From: Prosapia bicincta
Taxonomy: Eukaryota; Arthropoda; Insecta; Hemiptera; Cercopidae
Direction of reading: 5' to 3'
DNA length: 64,000 nt
NCBI GenBank assembly: GCA_036971475.1
Contig: JBAIZL010000005.1
Coordinates: 244,216,823-244,280,822 of the forward strand
This document shows positions 1-12,716 of this stretch, in pieces. A model generated the notes under the pieces. The model did no database searches. It worked only from the letters and a program-made list of their open reading frames with translations, and was not told the DNA's origin. A program made the position numbers and the translations under genes. The first letter of the stretch is position 1. The number at the start of each line of letters is the position of its first letter.

Positions 1-2352
1 ACTATTTTTCTTTCCTTAAAACCTGATCTTTGAAATATTATTTCAAAATATAAGGTATAAATACATTGCTTTTAAATTGACATTTTGGAAGTAGTACGAA
101 TGAGATCGAATTTTACTGATGGTTCTTTAAATCTTTGTAATAACAATAACTAACACTTATTTTTATAAAAAATTGTTATTAATATAGATAAATAACAAAA
201 TACGATAGCATGTTATTACATAGCTGAGAGGTTTTCGGGTAACTATCAGTGTTAGTGCCAAACAGGCTATTTATTCATCTATAAACGCGCAAGTTAAAAG
301 GCAGCGCACGGTCATAATCACACACAAAAAAAGATTGACGTAAGTTTGACGTGAAAAAAATTATTAAATTTATGTGATATTTCTAGGTTGTTGGCTAAAG
401 ACCTTTTCTGACTTTTATATGCTTTATTCATCGTATTACTTTAGACACTTCTATTCATTATACTTCGAATTATTTAAAGACTTGCTACAGTGCAAGAAAA
501 TCTTTAAATATTTAGACTCTAAATATCAACTTGACAACCTGGAGAAATCATCTTGATTGTTTTAATTTCAAGCAAAACATTATTATAAAAAGAACCACGG
601 CATCGTGGCGTTATAAGGGGAGAAAGCAGCAGGATAAAATAAAAACTCACACCACGCACAGAAGTCATTTACCCAAAAATCAATTAAATTACAAACAAAT
701 TCAACGAAAACCTGGAATTTTGTCATTTACGTCTTGTTTAATAAAATATAAACCGTTCTTCGTTTATTGTGTAAGATATTTTGCTAGGAAAAAACCTCTA
801 GAACTGTTAATGGATCCTGGACTCCTTATTAATCAGGACACACGCCGAATATCCTTTCTCCAATCCTGCTTTTACGTTACACATATTGCTGTAGATCCAC
901 TTCATTTTGCCTAATGGACGTGAAGTAGACCCATTCTACACTCAATTCGGCCAGTTCTTTCACAAGACCTGAGTAGCTATTATGTTTAATGTATATATTT
1001 ATTACAGAGGTCGCGCTTAAGTGTAACACGATGGTATAATGTAGGGTACGAGTTGTAGAAACACTGAATTACGTGTACAGATTAATATTATTAAAAGGAT
1101 GTATTTGGAATTTTTATATAAATTATTTTCCACAACCGATTTATCATTATTTTTTTTACATAACACAACCTATAGCAAAACACTGTGTTTTTATCTGGAA
1201 CTGTTTTGAATTGTTCATTAAAAAATAACAGACAAATTAACATCGGAGTTGACAATTTTACTCAACTCCCGAAACGGTCTTCTTCATAAACTAAGGGAAT
1301 AAGTGCTACTGTAACAAGTGTAACATTTGAATATATGTGCAAGTGTTTTGGTATATACAAGTAACTGATGCTAAAGGTAGGCTATATATACACGCAGAAG
1401 ATATAATGTCCATATAATAACTTACACCAGGAAGAGTTTTGATCAATTTGATAAGTATTAAATTGTCAAATTTATATTTTAATATTTCTTAAAAATTTCT
1501 TATTGGTTAAAAAAAATTGCATGTAAAGAATCTTTAGCCAGCTGTTATGGTTCCAATACTAGTCATAGGTTTTCTCCATTAGTTACCATTTTTATCAGTC
1601 GATTGATTACCTCATCCAAGTTTCACAGGATACAACCTGGTCATTGGAATTGTGGCCTTTCCCTTATTCGTTTTCCGGTCCCAAGATCTCCCTCTCTGTG
1701 CAGTAGCTTTCCACCTTTCTCCACATTAGTGGCTGTTTAATGACGTCACGCTGAACAACTCTCTTAGAAGCACATATTGACTTACACACAGCATTTAGAG
1801 CCTAAGATAATACCGACTTGCAGAGCAAGCCGGCTCTCGAGCGTAGTCTCCTAATTTCAAACTCTTCTATTTAGTTATTGTATAAAATAGTAAACGGGAA
1901 AAATGTACAAGAAAATAGATTGTCAGGTCTCACTTGATCGGGGATATGAGCAAGAGGGGTAGGCAGATAACGGGAATGGGAGCAGTTATCACGGAAAGGG
2001 GGCATAATTTACTATCCACTAACCTGTTTACTATAAGAAAATAAACAAGACAGACTCAGCAAGTACCTTCACCCCCTTCATCCTTTTTCATCTCAAGGTC
2101 ACAGGTCTGAGTTATCCTAGATAGGAACTGGTATTAGTACGAGTGATATTAAAATTAGTTGTGGAGTGGAGACGTTTTTCGTTATATAATCACTTAAACA
2201 GCCAATACTATAAGAACATACAAGAAAATATGAAACTATTCAGTATAAGACGATAAAAACATTTTTATCGTAGCCCACCTTAATCGAAACTATTTTTGTA
2301 GAGAAAGGTAGCATGAGAAAAATATACCGATAGACGATTATATTATATAAGA

Positions 2353-2354
<2 letters not shown>
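1..2354. other. AT-rich non-coding stretch, nothing recognised
   Basis: No convincing coding or RNA gene. Two short open frames at 374-556 and 531-914 are AT-rich and lack splice or codon-use support. A palindromic CRE-type octamer TGACGTCA occurs near 1741 in a slightly GC-richer patch (1700-1860). It may be chance. Confidence 0.5.
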
Positions 2355-2404
<50 letters not shown>

Positions 2405-2433
2405 AATATATACTAATTATATAGCAATATATA

Positions 2434-2480
<47 letters not shown>
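2355..2480. repeat. (TA)n microsatellite, two blocks
   Basis: Two uninterrupted (TA)n blocks, about 2355-2402 and 2437-2480, are separated by a 34-base AT-rich spacer that repeats the word CCAATATA. Confidence 0.95.
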
Positions 2481-2483
<3 letters not shown>

Positions 2484-3828
2484 AAATGTTAAACCCCAAG
2501 TAAAAAAATCAACCATAGCATACTTAAAAGTCCTATTAGATTTAAGGGTGTATTTTAGTAATATAGCATTAAAATTAAAGTGAGGTTATTATAATAATCT
2601 GGTAACTATAACTTACAATATACAAATAGATGATGCAAATAACAGATATGTAACTTCCTTTCTGGATTCTACACAATGGAAAATATTGAAGGTTTGAGAT
2701 TTACTATAATTTACTCTCCCTTGCTATTTCCCTTAATGATTTTATTACGCCGCGTTCTATTAAAAATATACTACAAACCTAAGTAAAACATTATATAGGG
2801 TGTAAATAAATATGCTATGAATATAACTTTTACGAACCAATCAGTTAAACGAGGGGAACGAAATTTCTTTTTAAATGGTTGGAAGCATGATATTTTAAGA
2901 AATCTTTAATCCGTTAGTCTTAAGTGTCTCCGAGGTGTCCTGCTGTGATGTCGCGCATTTGGGTCTTTATAATCAGCTTCCTAATACGAAGTCTGTTCCA
3001 AACATGATGTACGCAGCACTGATATTATTCAAATGGCGCGTCACTTTGTCGAATCTGACAGTTGGTATTAGTGAATTCTTAATCCGTTCCTAATGGGTCT
3101 GTTAGAGAAGGCGAGTGTGTTCCTATGACGATGTTTCGTTTCCTTGAAGAGTACAGTGAAGATTCAGAACCAAAGAACATGACTTATCAAGAAAAATAAT
3201 CGATATCGTGCTGAATAAGGTGTTAAAAATATGAGCTGAAAAATCTTAAAATCGGAAAAACAAGTAGTAAAAAATTTGGAGATTATTTTTATTGCGAAAT
3301 AAAATTTGTTCATTATTCCATGAAGTAATTGTTTCATCAACTTGAAATATTATAAAGTGAAAAACCCTTTCAAACCATAATCAGACGGTTGGAATACAAA
3401 AATTTGAATAATTCCATAAAAACATTTTTGAAAAATATTTCTGGTATGAATTGTTACATGAATATGGAATAGACTTGTCAATAGGTCGAACACATCTTTA
3501 TTCTTTTACATATTTCCATGTAAAAAAGGCTAAACAAAATAGGGTACTGAATCGGTAAATCGGTAAATGTGTTTCCAATAAATTCATAATCTCACATGTC
3601 TACTACTATAAAACTGTTTGAATAAAAGTGTTTATAATCTAATTACTACGTATGACATCTACTTAAACTAGAGTTATAGTATCTAGAACATATTAAATTT
3701 AATAAACACTTTTAAAAGGTATATCGCAATATCTCGTTAATGAACAAAATGAAATATTTGTAGGTACATTAATATTTAGAATTATGTTCTAATATTTAGA
3801 ATATTTAGATTGTGATGTTTTAAATATA
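2481..3828. other. Non-coding stretch, nothing recognised
   Basis: Mostly AT-rich. The patch 2930-3180 is GC-richer but has stops in every frame over useful lengths. No terminal repeats or splice-bounded frames stand out. Confidence 0.5.
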
Positions 3829-3830
3829 TT

Positions 3831-3889
<59 letters not shown>
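3829..3889. repeat. Compound (TA)n(TG)n microsatellite
   Basis: (TA)n runs to about 3850 and then changes to (TG)n up to 3889. Confidence 0.95.
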
Positions 3890-3891
<2 letters not shown>

Positions 3892-4361
3892 AAACTAAGA
3901 TAAAATATAGACAGAATTAGGCATTGTGTATAGGCACAGCTTAAACAATGGGCTGATTATATAAATGACCTAATGAATAAATTAGTCCTAAGAGAAATCA
4001 CACCTTTTTCAGTAATCAATCCAAAATATCTTAGAGAATCAACCCCAGAGAACACTTTATCAGGTAATCAGTAATGAGAGTTACCAAACATTACGTTATA
4101 GGCTTTGCGTGAATGTTATGTTACAATTGACTTACCTATCGCCCACTTGTTTCCTCAGTCAATCGTCCTCTGAGGCCCACCAATTTCTATGGAACAAATG
4201 TATGTATTCAGAGCGGATATTTTTCCTTCTAATATAAGCAAATCATTGGATTATTATCTTTAAAATATCTCTTAATGAGATATTTATTTGTGAGACATAG
4301 ATTTGGAGTTGAAAAAACCAAATTTATTTTTTATTTTTTGTTAACTTAGAATATCATCGTA

Positions 4362-5320
4362 CGGTACGCATCGTTATCTATCATTGTCTCGTTACCCATT
4401 GTTACGTTGCCCTTGGTTACCTGTCATTGTCACGTTACCCATTGTTACTCATCATTGTACCCATGGTTACATATCATTGTTACGTTACTCATTGTTACGG
4501 TGCCCTTAATTACCTATCATTGTCACGTTACCCATTGTTACTGTACCCATGGTTACATATCATTGTCACGTTACTCATTGTCACGGTACCCATGATTACC
4601 TATCATTGTCACGTTACCCATTGTTGCGGTACCCATATTTACCTATCATTATCAAATTACCCATTGTTACGGATCCCGGGGTTACCTATCATTGTCACGT
4701 TACCCATTGTTACGGTACCCAGGGTTACCTATTATTGTCACGTTACCCATTGTTACGGTACCCATATTTACCAATAATTGTCACGTTACCTATTGTTACG
4801 GTACCCATGATTACCTATCATAGTCACGTTACCCATTGTTACGGTACAAAGGGTTACCTATCATAGTCACGTTACCTATTGTTACGGTATCCATGATTAT
4901 CTATCATAGTCACGTTACCCATTGTTACGGTACCCAGGGTTACCTATTATTGTCACGTTACCCATTGTTACGGTACCCATATTTACCTATCATTGTCACA
5001 TTACCCATTGTTACGGTACCCATGATTACCTATCATTGTCACGTTACCCATTGTTACGCTACCCATGGTTAAGTATCATTGTCACGTTACCCATTGTTAC
5101 GCTACCCATGGTTAGGTATCATTGTCACGTTACCCATTGTTACGCTACCCATGGTTAAGTATCATTGTCACGTTACTTATTGTTACGCTACCCATGGTTA
5201 AGTATCATTGTCACGTTACCCATTGTTACGGTACCTATGGTCACCTATCATTATAACGCTACCCACTGTTATCTAACATTTTAGGTACCAATTTTTATCC
5301 ATCGTTACGTTATGTTTTGT
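4362..5320. repeat. 43-bp minisatellite, about 22 copies
   Basis: Tandem unit of 43 bp containing three GTTAC words and usually a GGTACC site, e.g. CACGTTACCCATTGTTACGG. Copies are 80-100% alike in the centre and decay at both ends. The plus strand of the unit has no stop codon in any frame, and 43 is not a multiple of three, so overlapping open frames of 60-116 codons arise by chance. I read these as artefacts of the repeat, not genes. Some local copies alternate between variants carrying CCATATTTACC and CCATGATTACC. Confidence 0.95.
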
Positions 5321-6430
5321 TACCTATATAATTATATCGTATACACCTTGATGGTACACAACACTATGTGGGTATTAGAAGTTCTAAAGGTATCATAATA
5401 CATGTGAACTTGCGAAAAATTCATAAAACATTTGTGGCTGTTAAGATAAGAAAGTTCATATACTAAAAATACTCAAAATTATTCTAGATATACGCCCTGG
5501 CTAATTTTATTTCAATTAGATTGCCACATTTTATCTGTCTATGTACTATGTGTTTCAAATTATGCTTTCATTAAAGCAAATTTCAATTATCGTTTCCTAG
5601 GACCTATATATCTTTATATTTTGATGAATAGCCATAAAATTAGAACATTGAAACATATTTTGTTTGACTACTTCAAGAGGACTACATCTTCCACAGTCCT
5701 TAACGTTAGCACACATTCAAGTATATTATAACTATTACTCATCCCATCAGATAAACAAGTGGTTTTAGTTCCTTTCAAAAACAAATAAACTATTCAAATT
5801 AATCCCTAAGAAGAACCTCTAAGAATTGAAATTTCATTATGGCTTCTTAATTTCCGTAAAACTAGTTTGGGCTTAGAATCTGTTTACGATCGAAGCGTTA
5901 GCGAGGAGCAGGAACTATATGGCCACCAAGAAGAGGGAATATAAAACGTAAATGATGTAATGGCAGGCATAGTTTTATTAGAAAATAAAAAGACCACATT
6001 AGACGGTTGTTCAATATAAAACAGTATGTGTTCTCGTTTTATATTTTATAATCGGTTTAACAATTAATTAAGTCCACCTGAGACGAATAAATCACGAAAT
6101 GTTTATGCTTTTACAAGAAGTTGTTTGGTGTTTTTATAAAACGGTAAAGAGACGATATTTCGTTCACTAGGTGGGCCCAACTTTAATCGTAAAATGATCT
6201 TTATGGTTTGGAATGCAAGCTATAATTCTTTTTAATGATATATTTGAAAAATCATTTTGTCTTTTGTAATTTTTTTTATTTCTTAGTTATTTAAGTTGTT
6301 AAGTATATTTACTTATAAGGTGTTTAATGCTTAAAGTAACATATTGACAAGTGATTTGATGTTTCTGCATAACAGGAAGGTCACAGCGGTACAAAAGGCG
6401 GACAGAAGCACTGTTAACATTTTACTGATC
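5321..6430. other. AT-rich non-coding stretch
   Basis: No coding or mobile signature seen. If the minus-strand exon candidates at 7.7 and 6.45 kb are real, this lies downstream of them and would hold intron or 3' sequence. No phase-0 continuation exon was found. Confidence 0.4.
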
Positions 6431-6438
6431 AAACTCAC

Positions 6439-6476
6439 CCAAACTTTGATAAACAACTTATATTCAGATACCACAA
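6439..6476 (-). CDS. Candidate internal exon (38 bp), product unknown
   Basis: On the minus strand a T-rich tract ending TTTTTTTGTAG is followed by 38 open bases and then the strong donor GTGAGT. Read with two bases completing a split codon (phase 1), it encodes VVSEYKLFIKVW and ends in phase 0. The upstream minus-strand candidate at 7698-7584 ends in phase 1, so the two join without a frameshift, through a GTT valine codon. The exon is very short and a second frame is also open, so coincidence is possible. The product is not recognised. Confidence 0.4.
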
Positions 6477-6663
6477 CTACAAAAAAATATTAAATTTACA
6501 AATTCTGCATACGTTAAATATAAATAATTTCATGTAAATGAACGTAACAAAATATAGTGAGATTTAGAAAACACATACTTTCCACCCACTTATATTGTAA
6601 TTCATACACAATTATTTAGACACCATTATTTAAAAAATCTCTTCAAAATCACATAAAAACAAA

Positions 6664-6957
<294 letters not shown>

Positions 6958-7089
6958 AATATGTACCATGAATATATTGGGAACAAAACTAAATGGTATA
7001 TTATTAGTGTTTAAATAAGACATAAAAGATAAGAAACAAAATAAATAAAAATCGAAATCTTGTTGCTGTTCATGAAAAGCTGGTTGTTA

Positions 7090-7292
7090 ATAACTTATTA
7101 CACATTTGCTATTACTTGCGACCAGACTTTTGTTAACTGAAGGTTGTTGAATTGTTATCTTACACTTGGAGGAAACGTTTTTATCATGCGACTTCTTCAG
7201 CCTCCAAAGAAAGTGTAAGTTAACAATTTAACAACCTTAAAAATTAACAAAAAGTCTGTTCGCAAGTAATAGCAAAAGTGTAATAAGAGTAA
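7090..7292. mobile_element. PLE-type inverted-repeat hairpin
   Basis: Two arms of about 75-80 bp are inverted copies with a few mismatches (for example ATTTGCTATTACTTGCGA facing TCGCAAGTAATAGCAAAAGT). The apex around 7165-7210 carries, on the minus strand, GGCTGAAGAAGTC, matching the CTGANGA signature seen in the other Penelope-like ends here. No protein remnant lies inside. I interpret it as two head-to-head PLE termini or a solo foldback derivative. Confidence 0.6.
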
Positions 7293-7583
7293 AAATCCTT
7301 ATAAAGCATGGTTAAGCTTTTATAAAGTACTCTTACCTAACAAACATATATATTACGCTTGTTTGTATAATCAGAACAGCAGATGATCAAGTTATGATGG
7401 AACTTTAGAACGAGTTTGAATGACTGAGGACGATTGGTATGCATCAATGCACTGGTCATTAGTTATTTTAAACATGTTTATGAAGAACTACAAAATGAAA
7501 AATTGATATCCCTTAATGTAAATTACTGAAATCTGTTTTAAAATGGCCTAAAAATTAAAATACTTTTATAGTACATGCCTTAC

Positions 7584-7698
7584 CTTCCAATGCTTGAAAT
7601 ACATCTCCAGTAACGCATGTCTTTACAGGTATTATCTCTAACAACAGCTGGCTTGCATCAAATCTCGTATCGCAGTAGATAGGTCTCACACAGATTAT
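7584..7698 (-). CDS. Candidate internal coding exon (115 bp), product unknown
   Basis: The minus strand shows acceptor ATTGTTTCAG, 115 open bases and donor GAAG|GTAAGG, both close to consensus. Phase 0 to phase 1. The translation starts IICVRPIYCDTRFDAS, continues through LLLEIIPVKTC and ends TGDVFQALE. Base composition is more balanced than the flanks and amino-acid use looks protein-like. It joins in frame to the candidate at 6476-6439. Upstream, a 39-bp phase 0-0 candidate lies at 9026-8988. I do not recognise a domain. This is the best single-exon candidate on the left half of the window. Confidence 0.6.
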
Positions 7699-7742
7699 CT
7701 GAAACAATCCGGATTCGTAACTTTGAAAACGAATATATGTCA

Positions 7743-8190
7743 CTAGTTTTACCTTTAACGAATCTTTGTCACTAATTACGTATTTTACCTTTCATTTCAA
7801 CGTTTCGCTCATTCACAATAAATTTATGCTTATTATTAAAGCTCTAAACGTAAAGAAACAATCAGGCGTAATCTACAAAAGGAATTTAACAGTTAAAACA
7901 AATATAATACAAACTATACCAATAAACCAAATGCACTCATTAGAGTCCCGATTACTTTGTAACGCTTTACGAGTCATTAGAACATAATTGTAATGGATTA
8001 CTTAGTCAGTATCTGGAACAAGCTACACCGCACTAAGTAGAATCACGATTGTATATTGTATTTATTCTGTATAAGGTATTTTCATACTCTAATCACCGTT
8101 CAATGTTAAATACAAATAATATACATATACAATATCAAGAGCACAATATTACAATATATTACAATGAAAGTATTGGAAAGAACCCAAATA
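7743..8190. other. AT-rich intergenic or intronic sequence
   Basis: Two donor-like GGTAAAA words on the minus strand near 7750 and 7790 have no credible acceptors. Nothing else seen. Confidence 0.4.
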
Positions 8191-8194
8191 CCAC

Positions 8195-8300
8195 ATAAAT
8201 AATAAAAAAAACTCATATAAAGTTACCTAAGGGTTTTAACTCTTTTGTACATTTCGTTGACCATGTTATCATCATCAGAGGGTCTTATTACAAAATTACA
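8195..8300 (-). mobile_element. Solo PLE-like terminus with hammerhead-like core
   Basis: On the minus strand, CTGATGA is followed by a short TGA/TCA stem and then CGAAATGTAC. This is the same arrangement and the same GAAATGTAC end as the termini at 45.0 and 46.4 kb. No inverted partner or coding remnant was found beside it. Confidence 0.55.
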
Positions 8301-10310
8301 AACTGGCAAACAAGAAGTTACAAACTAAGGTCTGGTTATCCGTTATTTTGGATTAATTTCGTGGTATTAAGGTTGTTTCCATATTTTCTTTTTAACAAAT
8401 AAGACATTTAAATTTTAACTTTAAGGGTCTGTGACTTTTTTTTTTAATTAATAAAATCAAGATTAAAATTCTGACTATTTTAGAGAGAAAAACCGACAGA
8501 AAAATTCCTCTGATGTTGATTGTTTTTCTATCGAAATGTACATAATGACTTTGAGAAAGGTTTATTTGTGGTTACGGAGTTTCATTTATTTAAATACGGT
8601 ATGGCAATAATGTGAACATTTTTCTACTTAAGTATAGACAAATAATAAAAGTATAAAACTGCTCTACATATAATCTATTTATTGGCATTATGGTCCCTAC
8701 ACATTTTACGTAACGCTTTTAAGGAGGCACGGCGTACGTTTCGTTACTTGCTGTCAAGCGTTTACAAAGAATGTAAATAATTTCCAAAAATTGTTCGAGA
8801 TCACAACTGAAAGTTTAAAACATACATCGGAAAATCCTTTTATAATAAGAAAACAAGAAAGTACAAAAATTATGTTTTGAAAACTTTTCATATAATTTTT
8901 CTCCTATATTGTTATGAAATTTCCACCAAGTAAGAACACAAAATTTGCACATTGCCCGGGTTCAACCTCTATTTATTGTACTGGTACCTTCCAGTAGAAT
9001 TTATCGATGTGTTTTACCGTTTTCAACTGACAGAAAATTTGTTAAAAAAATATTGTCGATGTTTTAATTTTTATTTATAGTATTAAACTAAAAAATTTCA
9101 TTCCATTGTATTTCACTTGAATAATCATTTCATAGAATAGGCTCTTTTTGAGTTCTTGATTCGTAAATTTTGTTTGAACAATGAAGTGTTTATGCATTTA
9201 TATCATTACTGAATAACGATTTATATGATGATTTAAATATTGTTGTTTGAATAAAAGCTATGGTTACGTTACGTAACACTAAGGGTAGTGTACCGTTTTC
9301 CTGCGTTATATGGGGAAAGGCAATGGTATAAAAAGACAAAAAACTGGGTAACATAATATGTATATGACCGCTAAATTCTAAAGTTTAGTTAAATACTCTA
9401 TTAGTATTTATAAATTATAGGCTTTTTTACCTGAGCGGATCAATCCTAAATCCTTCTCTTTCTTAAGAAACTAGTTTTTTAGTCAATGTTACGTTAAACT
9501 CCCAATGGGACGAAAAAAACTAAAACCTAAATTTAACTTGAAATTGCAACATAACAATAAAAAGGTCTCCACTATAGGTAATTAATCTTTTAATTGTATA
9601 TATTTTGAATATTTAAAAGTGGGTAAGTACGAAAAAATTGAAATTGAAAAATTTCGAAATTAGTTATTAAAAATATATATATATTTTAATAGTATAGAGA
9701 TTATAATCCAGATATTCGATGGCGTGTCATTTAAACCTGTTCTTTCAACAGATCGTTAGTGACAGAAGGGTTGCCTACGTACAACGTTGACAGGCACTTT
9801 GAAGTGAAACATTGACAATTATTAAGTTGTAGGTATTTTATATTGATTAAACATATGAGGAGTTTGTATCATAATATTAAAGAAAAATATTATAATATAT
9901 TTTAATAATTAAATAACTAAAGTATATGTTAAATAGTTTTTCTTGATATTCTATAAATTATTAGGAGTGAAAATCTAATTAAAAAAAAGTTAAGGTTGTT
10001 AAATGATTTTACACGCACAAAACTTTAAAATTCTGTTCCAAGAGAAAACCGAATTAAAGTCAAGTTATTGTAACAGTTTATTATTCTTTAGAGTTGACTT
10101 TTGAGGGAAATATACACTTTTTCAAATGATTTTATTGGCAATCCCGTAACCAGTTATTTCTGTAAACGTTGGTAAATTGGGTGACGTATCAGTAAAACGG
10201 TCGGGTTCAGGCAACCAAATAAAATATTTCTGTACATTAGTCCGTAAAATAAATTAATTTTTAATTGAAGTTTTGTTCAACAGTTCTGGATTTAAGTTAT
10301 CGAATTCAAG
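8301..10310. other. AT-rich sequence with weak exon-like segments
   Basis: Mostly featureless. The one segment worth naming apart from the rest is 9026-8988 on the minus strand (listed separately). Otherwise no repeats or coding signal. Confidence 0.4.
8988..9026 (-). CDS. Weak candidate micro-exon (39 bp)
   Basis: Minus strand: pyrimidine-rich acceptor ending TTTTCTGTCAG, 39 bases open in one frame (LKTVKHIDKFYWK), donor GAAG|GTACCA. Phase 0-0, which fits the phase-0 start of the exon candidate at 7698. It is short enough to be chance, and the donor is only fair. Confidence 0.25.
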
Positions 10311-10317
10311 TTGAATT

Positions 10318-10374
10318 TACACACTCACATACACACGCGCCTGCACACAAACACACACGCACACGCACATGCAC

Positions 10375-10406
<32 letters not shown>

Positions 10407-10425
10407 GCACACATGTAAACACACA
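10318..10425. repeat. (CA)n-rich microsatellite
   Basis: Interrupted CA tract with CGCA variants. Confidence 0.9.
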
Positions 10426-10573
10426 AATACAATTTTATAGTAAATGAAATACGTTTATGATAAATGTAAGATTCAATTCATCTTATGTTCATTTTTATTC
10501 ACAATTGCTCACATTCTTACCTGAAAACCTATTTATCAAGAAAATATTTTTAATATCTTTAAATCTTTCCAAC

Positions 10574-10595
10574 TATATATATATATATATATATA
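10574..10595. repeat. (TA)n microsatellite beside hairpin
   Basis: Short (TA)n immediately left of the perfect palindrome that follows. Confidence 0.9.
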
Positions 10596-10681
10596 AAGAA
10601 CAAAAGTCAAAATACAAATACAAGAATTATATTGTAAATTCAAATATAATTCTTGTATTTGTATTTTGACTTTTGTTCTTT
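10595..10681. repeat. Perfect 39-bp inverted repeat (hairpin)
   Basis: Arms 10595-10633 and 10643-10681 are exact reverse complements around a 9-base spacer. One arm contains TTCTTGTATTTGTATTTTGA. The same arm, nearly unchanged, recurs once at about 48577-48613, also flanked by (TA)n. This is probably a foldback end of a dispersed, PLE-type element. Confidence 0.85.
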
Positions 10682-10708
10682 ATTAATACACAAGAAAACA
10701 TATTGCGA

Positions 10709-10711
<3 letters not shown>

Positions 10712-10759
<48 letters not shown>
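10712..10759. repeat. (TA)n microsatellite
   Basis: Uninterrupted TA run to the right of the hairpin. Confidence 0.95.
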
Positions 10760-10762
<3 letters not shown>

Positions 10763-11395
10763 ATTATCAATAATTTATTTTGCTTTATGACTTATAGCGT
10801 TGATATGTTGATAATAATATAATCAATTTGAAACGATTTTGAGAAAATATATAAATTGTAGGTTAGACTACATATAAATAGAGTAGCTATTGGCCACAAT
10901 GTTACAATATCGCCAGCTATAAAGACAAGAGAAGCCGCGCTTCAAAGCACAGTATCGATATTTGTATATGGATCACGCCACCGGTCTTCGTTCCGTGTTC
11001 GGCCCATGCTTACTCAATAACCGCTCACTAAAAACAGGTATACGATGCTGCCATCTGCACGCAGACGATCGGTGAAAGTACTCGCTTGCGTTTTGCAATC
11101 TTCGCAAGTTTAAACTTGTTTGGCACCCAGTGGTTACCGTCGCAATACTTCGTTAAACAGATTACTTTATAGATACGTTAAAAGCTTGTAATTATTTGTG
11201 TAACACTTATCTAAGCGACCTGCATAAGCGTCGTTTTAAAGGTAGACACGTAGATTGTATTAGTGTCCCAAGGTTACCAATGTTCGAACGCTAAGCTTTG
11301 AACAATTTTCCAAAATATTGGACAGAAAATCTTTAAATATTTGATATAATTTCATAGCTATTGTTCTTTTAATATATACATAAACCATAAGTATA
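10760..11395. other. Mixed-composition non-coding stretch with a CTCF-like site
   Basis: 10910-11160 is GC-richer than its surroundings. Around 11043-11060 the minus strand reads GCAGATGGCAGC, which matches the conserved core AGRKGGCRS of the CTCF motif. No open frame of interest. Confidence 0.3.
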
Positions 11396-12713
11396 CAGTA
11401 AAACGCCTCTTATCCGAAATGATGGAGCCGGAACCATTTTGAATAAGCCAAAATTTCGAAAAAGCAATGGTAAGTTCTTTAAGGTGTTTACTATATTGTA
11501 ATAAACAATATATAATAAAAAAACGTTTGAAATAAAAAAATAAAAAAATTGTGTATACTAATTGTGGTTAAAAGTTTATTTCATAAAGTAAAACACATAA
11601 AACCTGTCTCACTGTCAATATTTCAGCTGTTGTATTTTCTACAAGAAATAATAGAGAAATAGAATTGATTTTATTGGCAACACTCTTTTATTCAAAAAGC
11701 CCCTAACTTTCGAAAACACTCTTTATGCAGCTATTTTTAAACAGCTTCACTGACTCCCATGCAGTTTTTTGAGCTACGTAATAGACTGCTAGAGTATTTA
11801 GGGCAATATTGTTTTAGAGTCTTCGTTTTCCTGCTTTTTAAATGCATATTAAAGGTATATTACACGTGCCTGAAGCGTTCACTACAGATAACACTGTTAT
11901 TCTTTCCTGTTTGCGTTCCAGGCATTCCTTAACACATGTCAAAGATTTGTTTTGCTAACATTAAAAAAAATTAATTTTGTCTCATCCGTGTTAAATATTT
12001 GATCCGTAGAGTTTGTCGATCATTACATCAAATTCGGCTTTAAAAACATCAAAGCATCTGAGAACATTTCCCCCACATAAACTATTTTGGAGAATGCCTG
12101 GTTCTATCCATTCATACCGTCCTCGGATAGGTAGAACCTATACAACCACTCGTTGCTAGCAACAAAATCCTTTCCATCTTCGTATAAAAGACCAGAATGA
12201 AGTTTGGCTTTCCCTGGAAGAACTGGTCCGGTTAATGGTACACCTTTATATCTCGGTGGAGTGAACCAACGAACGCTCCTTTATCTTTTTCATCTTCCGC
12301 ACTTTTCATCGTTTTCTGGTCCGGAATTTTAACTGAATGTTCCATTAGTTTGTTACACACCCTACCCAAAAGTAAAAGTAACGCTTTTTAGTGAAGCCCC
12401 ACTCTTTACGCTTCTTACTGTTTCGAGTTCTATTTTATTTCCACAAAGTCACGTTTTATTTTCGAAAACAAGGCTCAAAAACAACGTTTTTCACATTAAT
12501 ACTAAAGTTCTTAGAAAATAAAACAATCAATTATGTTAACAGTACTATACACGTTATGAAAAGTAACTGGAGTAAAGGTGTAATAGACAATCTTCCCCTC
12601 CGCACAGGATGTTTGCTGCTTTGCCGGATTTACGGATTTTTTTATACTCGACAGAGCGTTTCGGTTACCCCGGGTTTCGGTTTAGTGAAATTCGGATTAA
12701 AGGGGTTTTACAG
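11396..12713 (-). mobile_element. Decayed Tigger/pogo-type DNA transposon
   Basis: The ends are inverted copies: CAGTAAAACGCCTCTTATCC on the left, and on the right the reverse complement CTGTAAAACCCCTTTAATCC. Both are flanked by the dinucleotide TA, the target-site duplication of Tc1/mariner/pogo elements. The CAGT start and TATCCGAA word are typical of Tigger. Length is about 1.3 kb, so much of a 2.5-3 kb autonomous element is missing. The interior carries transposase remnants on the minus strand (listed separately). Confidence 0.85.
12100..12470 (-). pseudogene. Tigger/pogo transposase remnant (CENP-B-like DNA-binding region)
   Basis: On the minus strand a frame of about 54 codons reads RWFTPPRYKGVPLTGP, then KAKLHSGLLYEDG, then FVASNEWLYRF. 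This is the second helix-turn-helix (HTH_Tnp_Tc5/CENP-B type) pattern: WF..R..G.P.sGp...KA, F.aS.gWL.rF. Just upstream, shifted by a frame, lies KTMKSAEDEKDKGAF, matching the linker that precedes it in Tigger proteins. Stops and at least one frameshift interrupt it, and no DDE catalytic region is recognisable. It is non-functional. Confidence 0.8.
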
Positions 12714-12716
12714 TAC

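Noticed and set aside
4143..4193. Minus-strand segment with strong GTAAGT donor at 4.14 kb
   Set aside because: All three frames contain a stop between the possible acceptor and the donor. It could only be untranslated, or a terminal exon whose stop is the last codon.
4407..5158. Overlapping 60-116 codon frames
   Set aside because: They follow from a stop-free 43-bp unit rotating through frames. There is no start, splice or codon bias.
9431..9480. Minus-strand 40-base open segment with CTCAG|GTAAAA donor
   Set aside because: The only acceptor has no pyrimidine tract, and its phase does not fit the neighbouring candidates.
10518..10575. Minus-strand 52-base segment before TTTTCAG|GTAAGA
   Set aside because: The acceptor would be the end of a (TA)n tract, and 17 open codons in AT-rich DNA is expected by chance.
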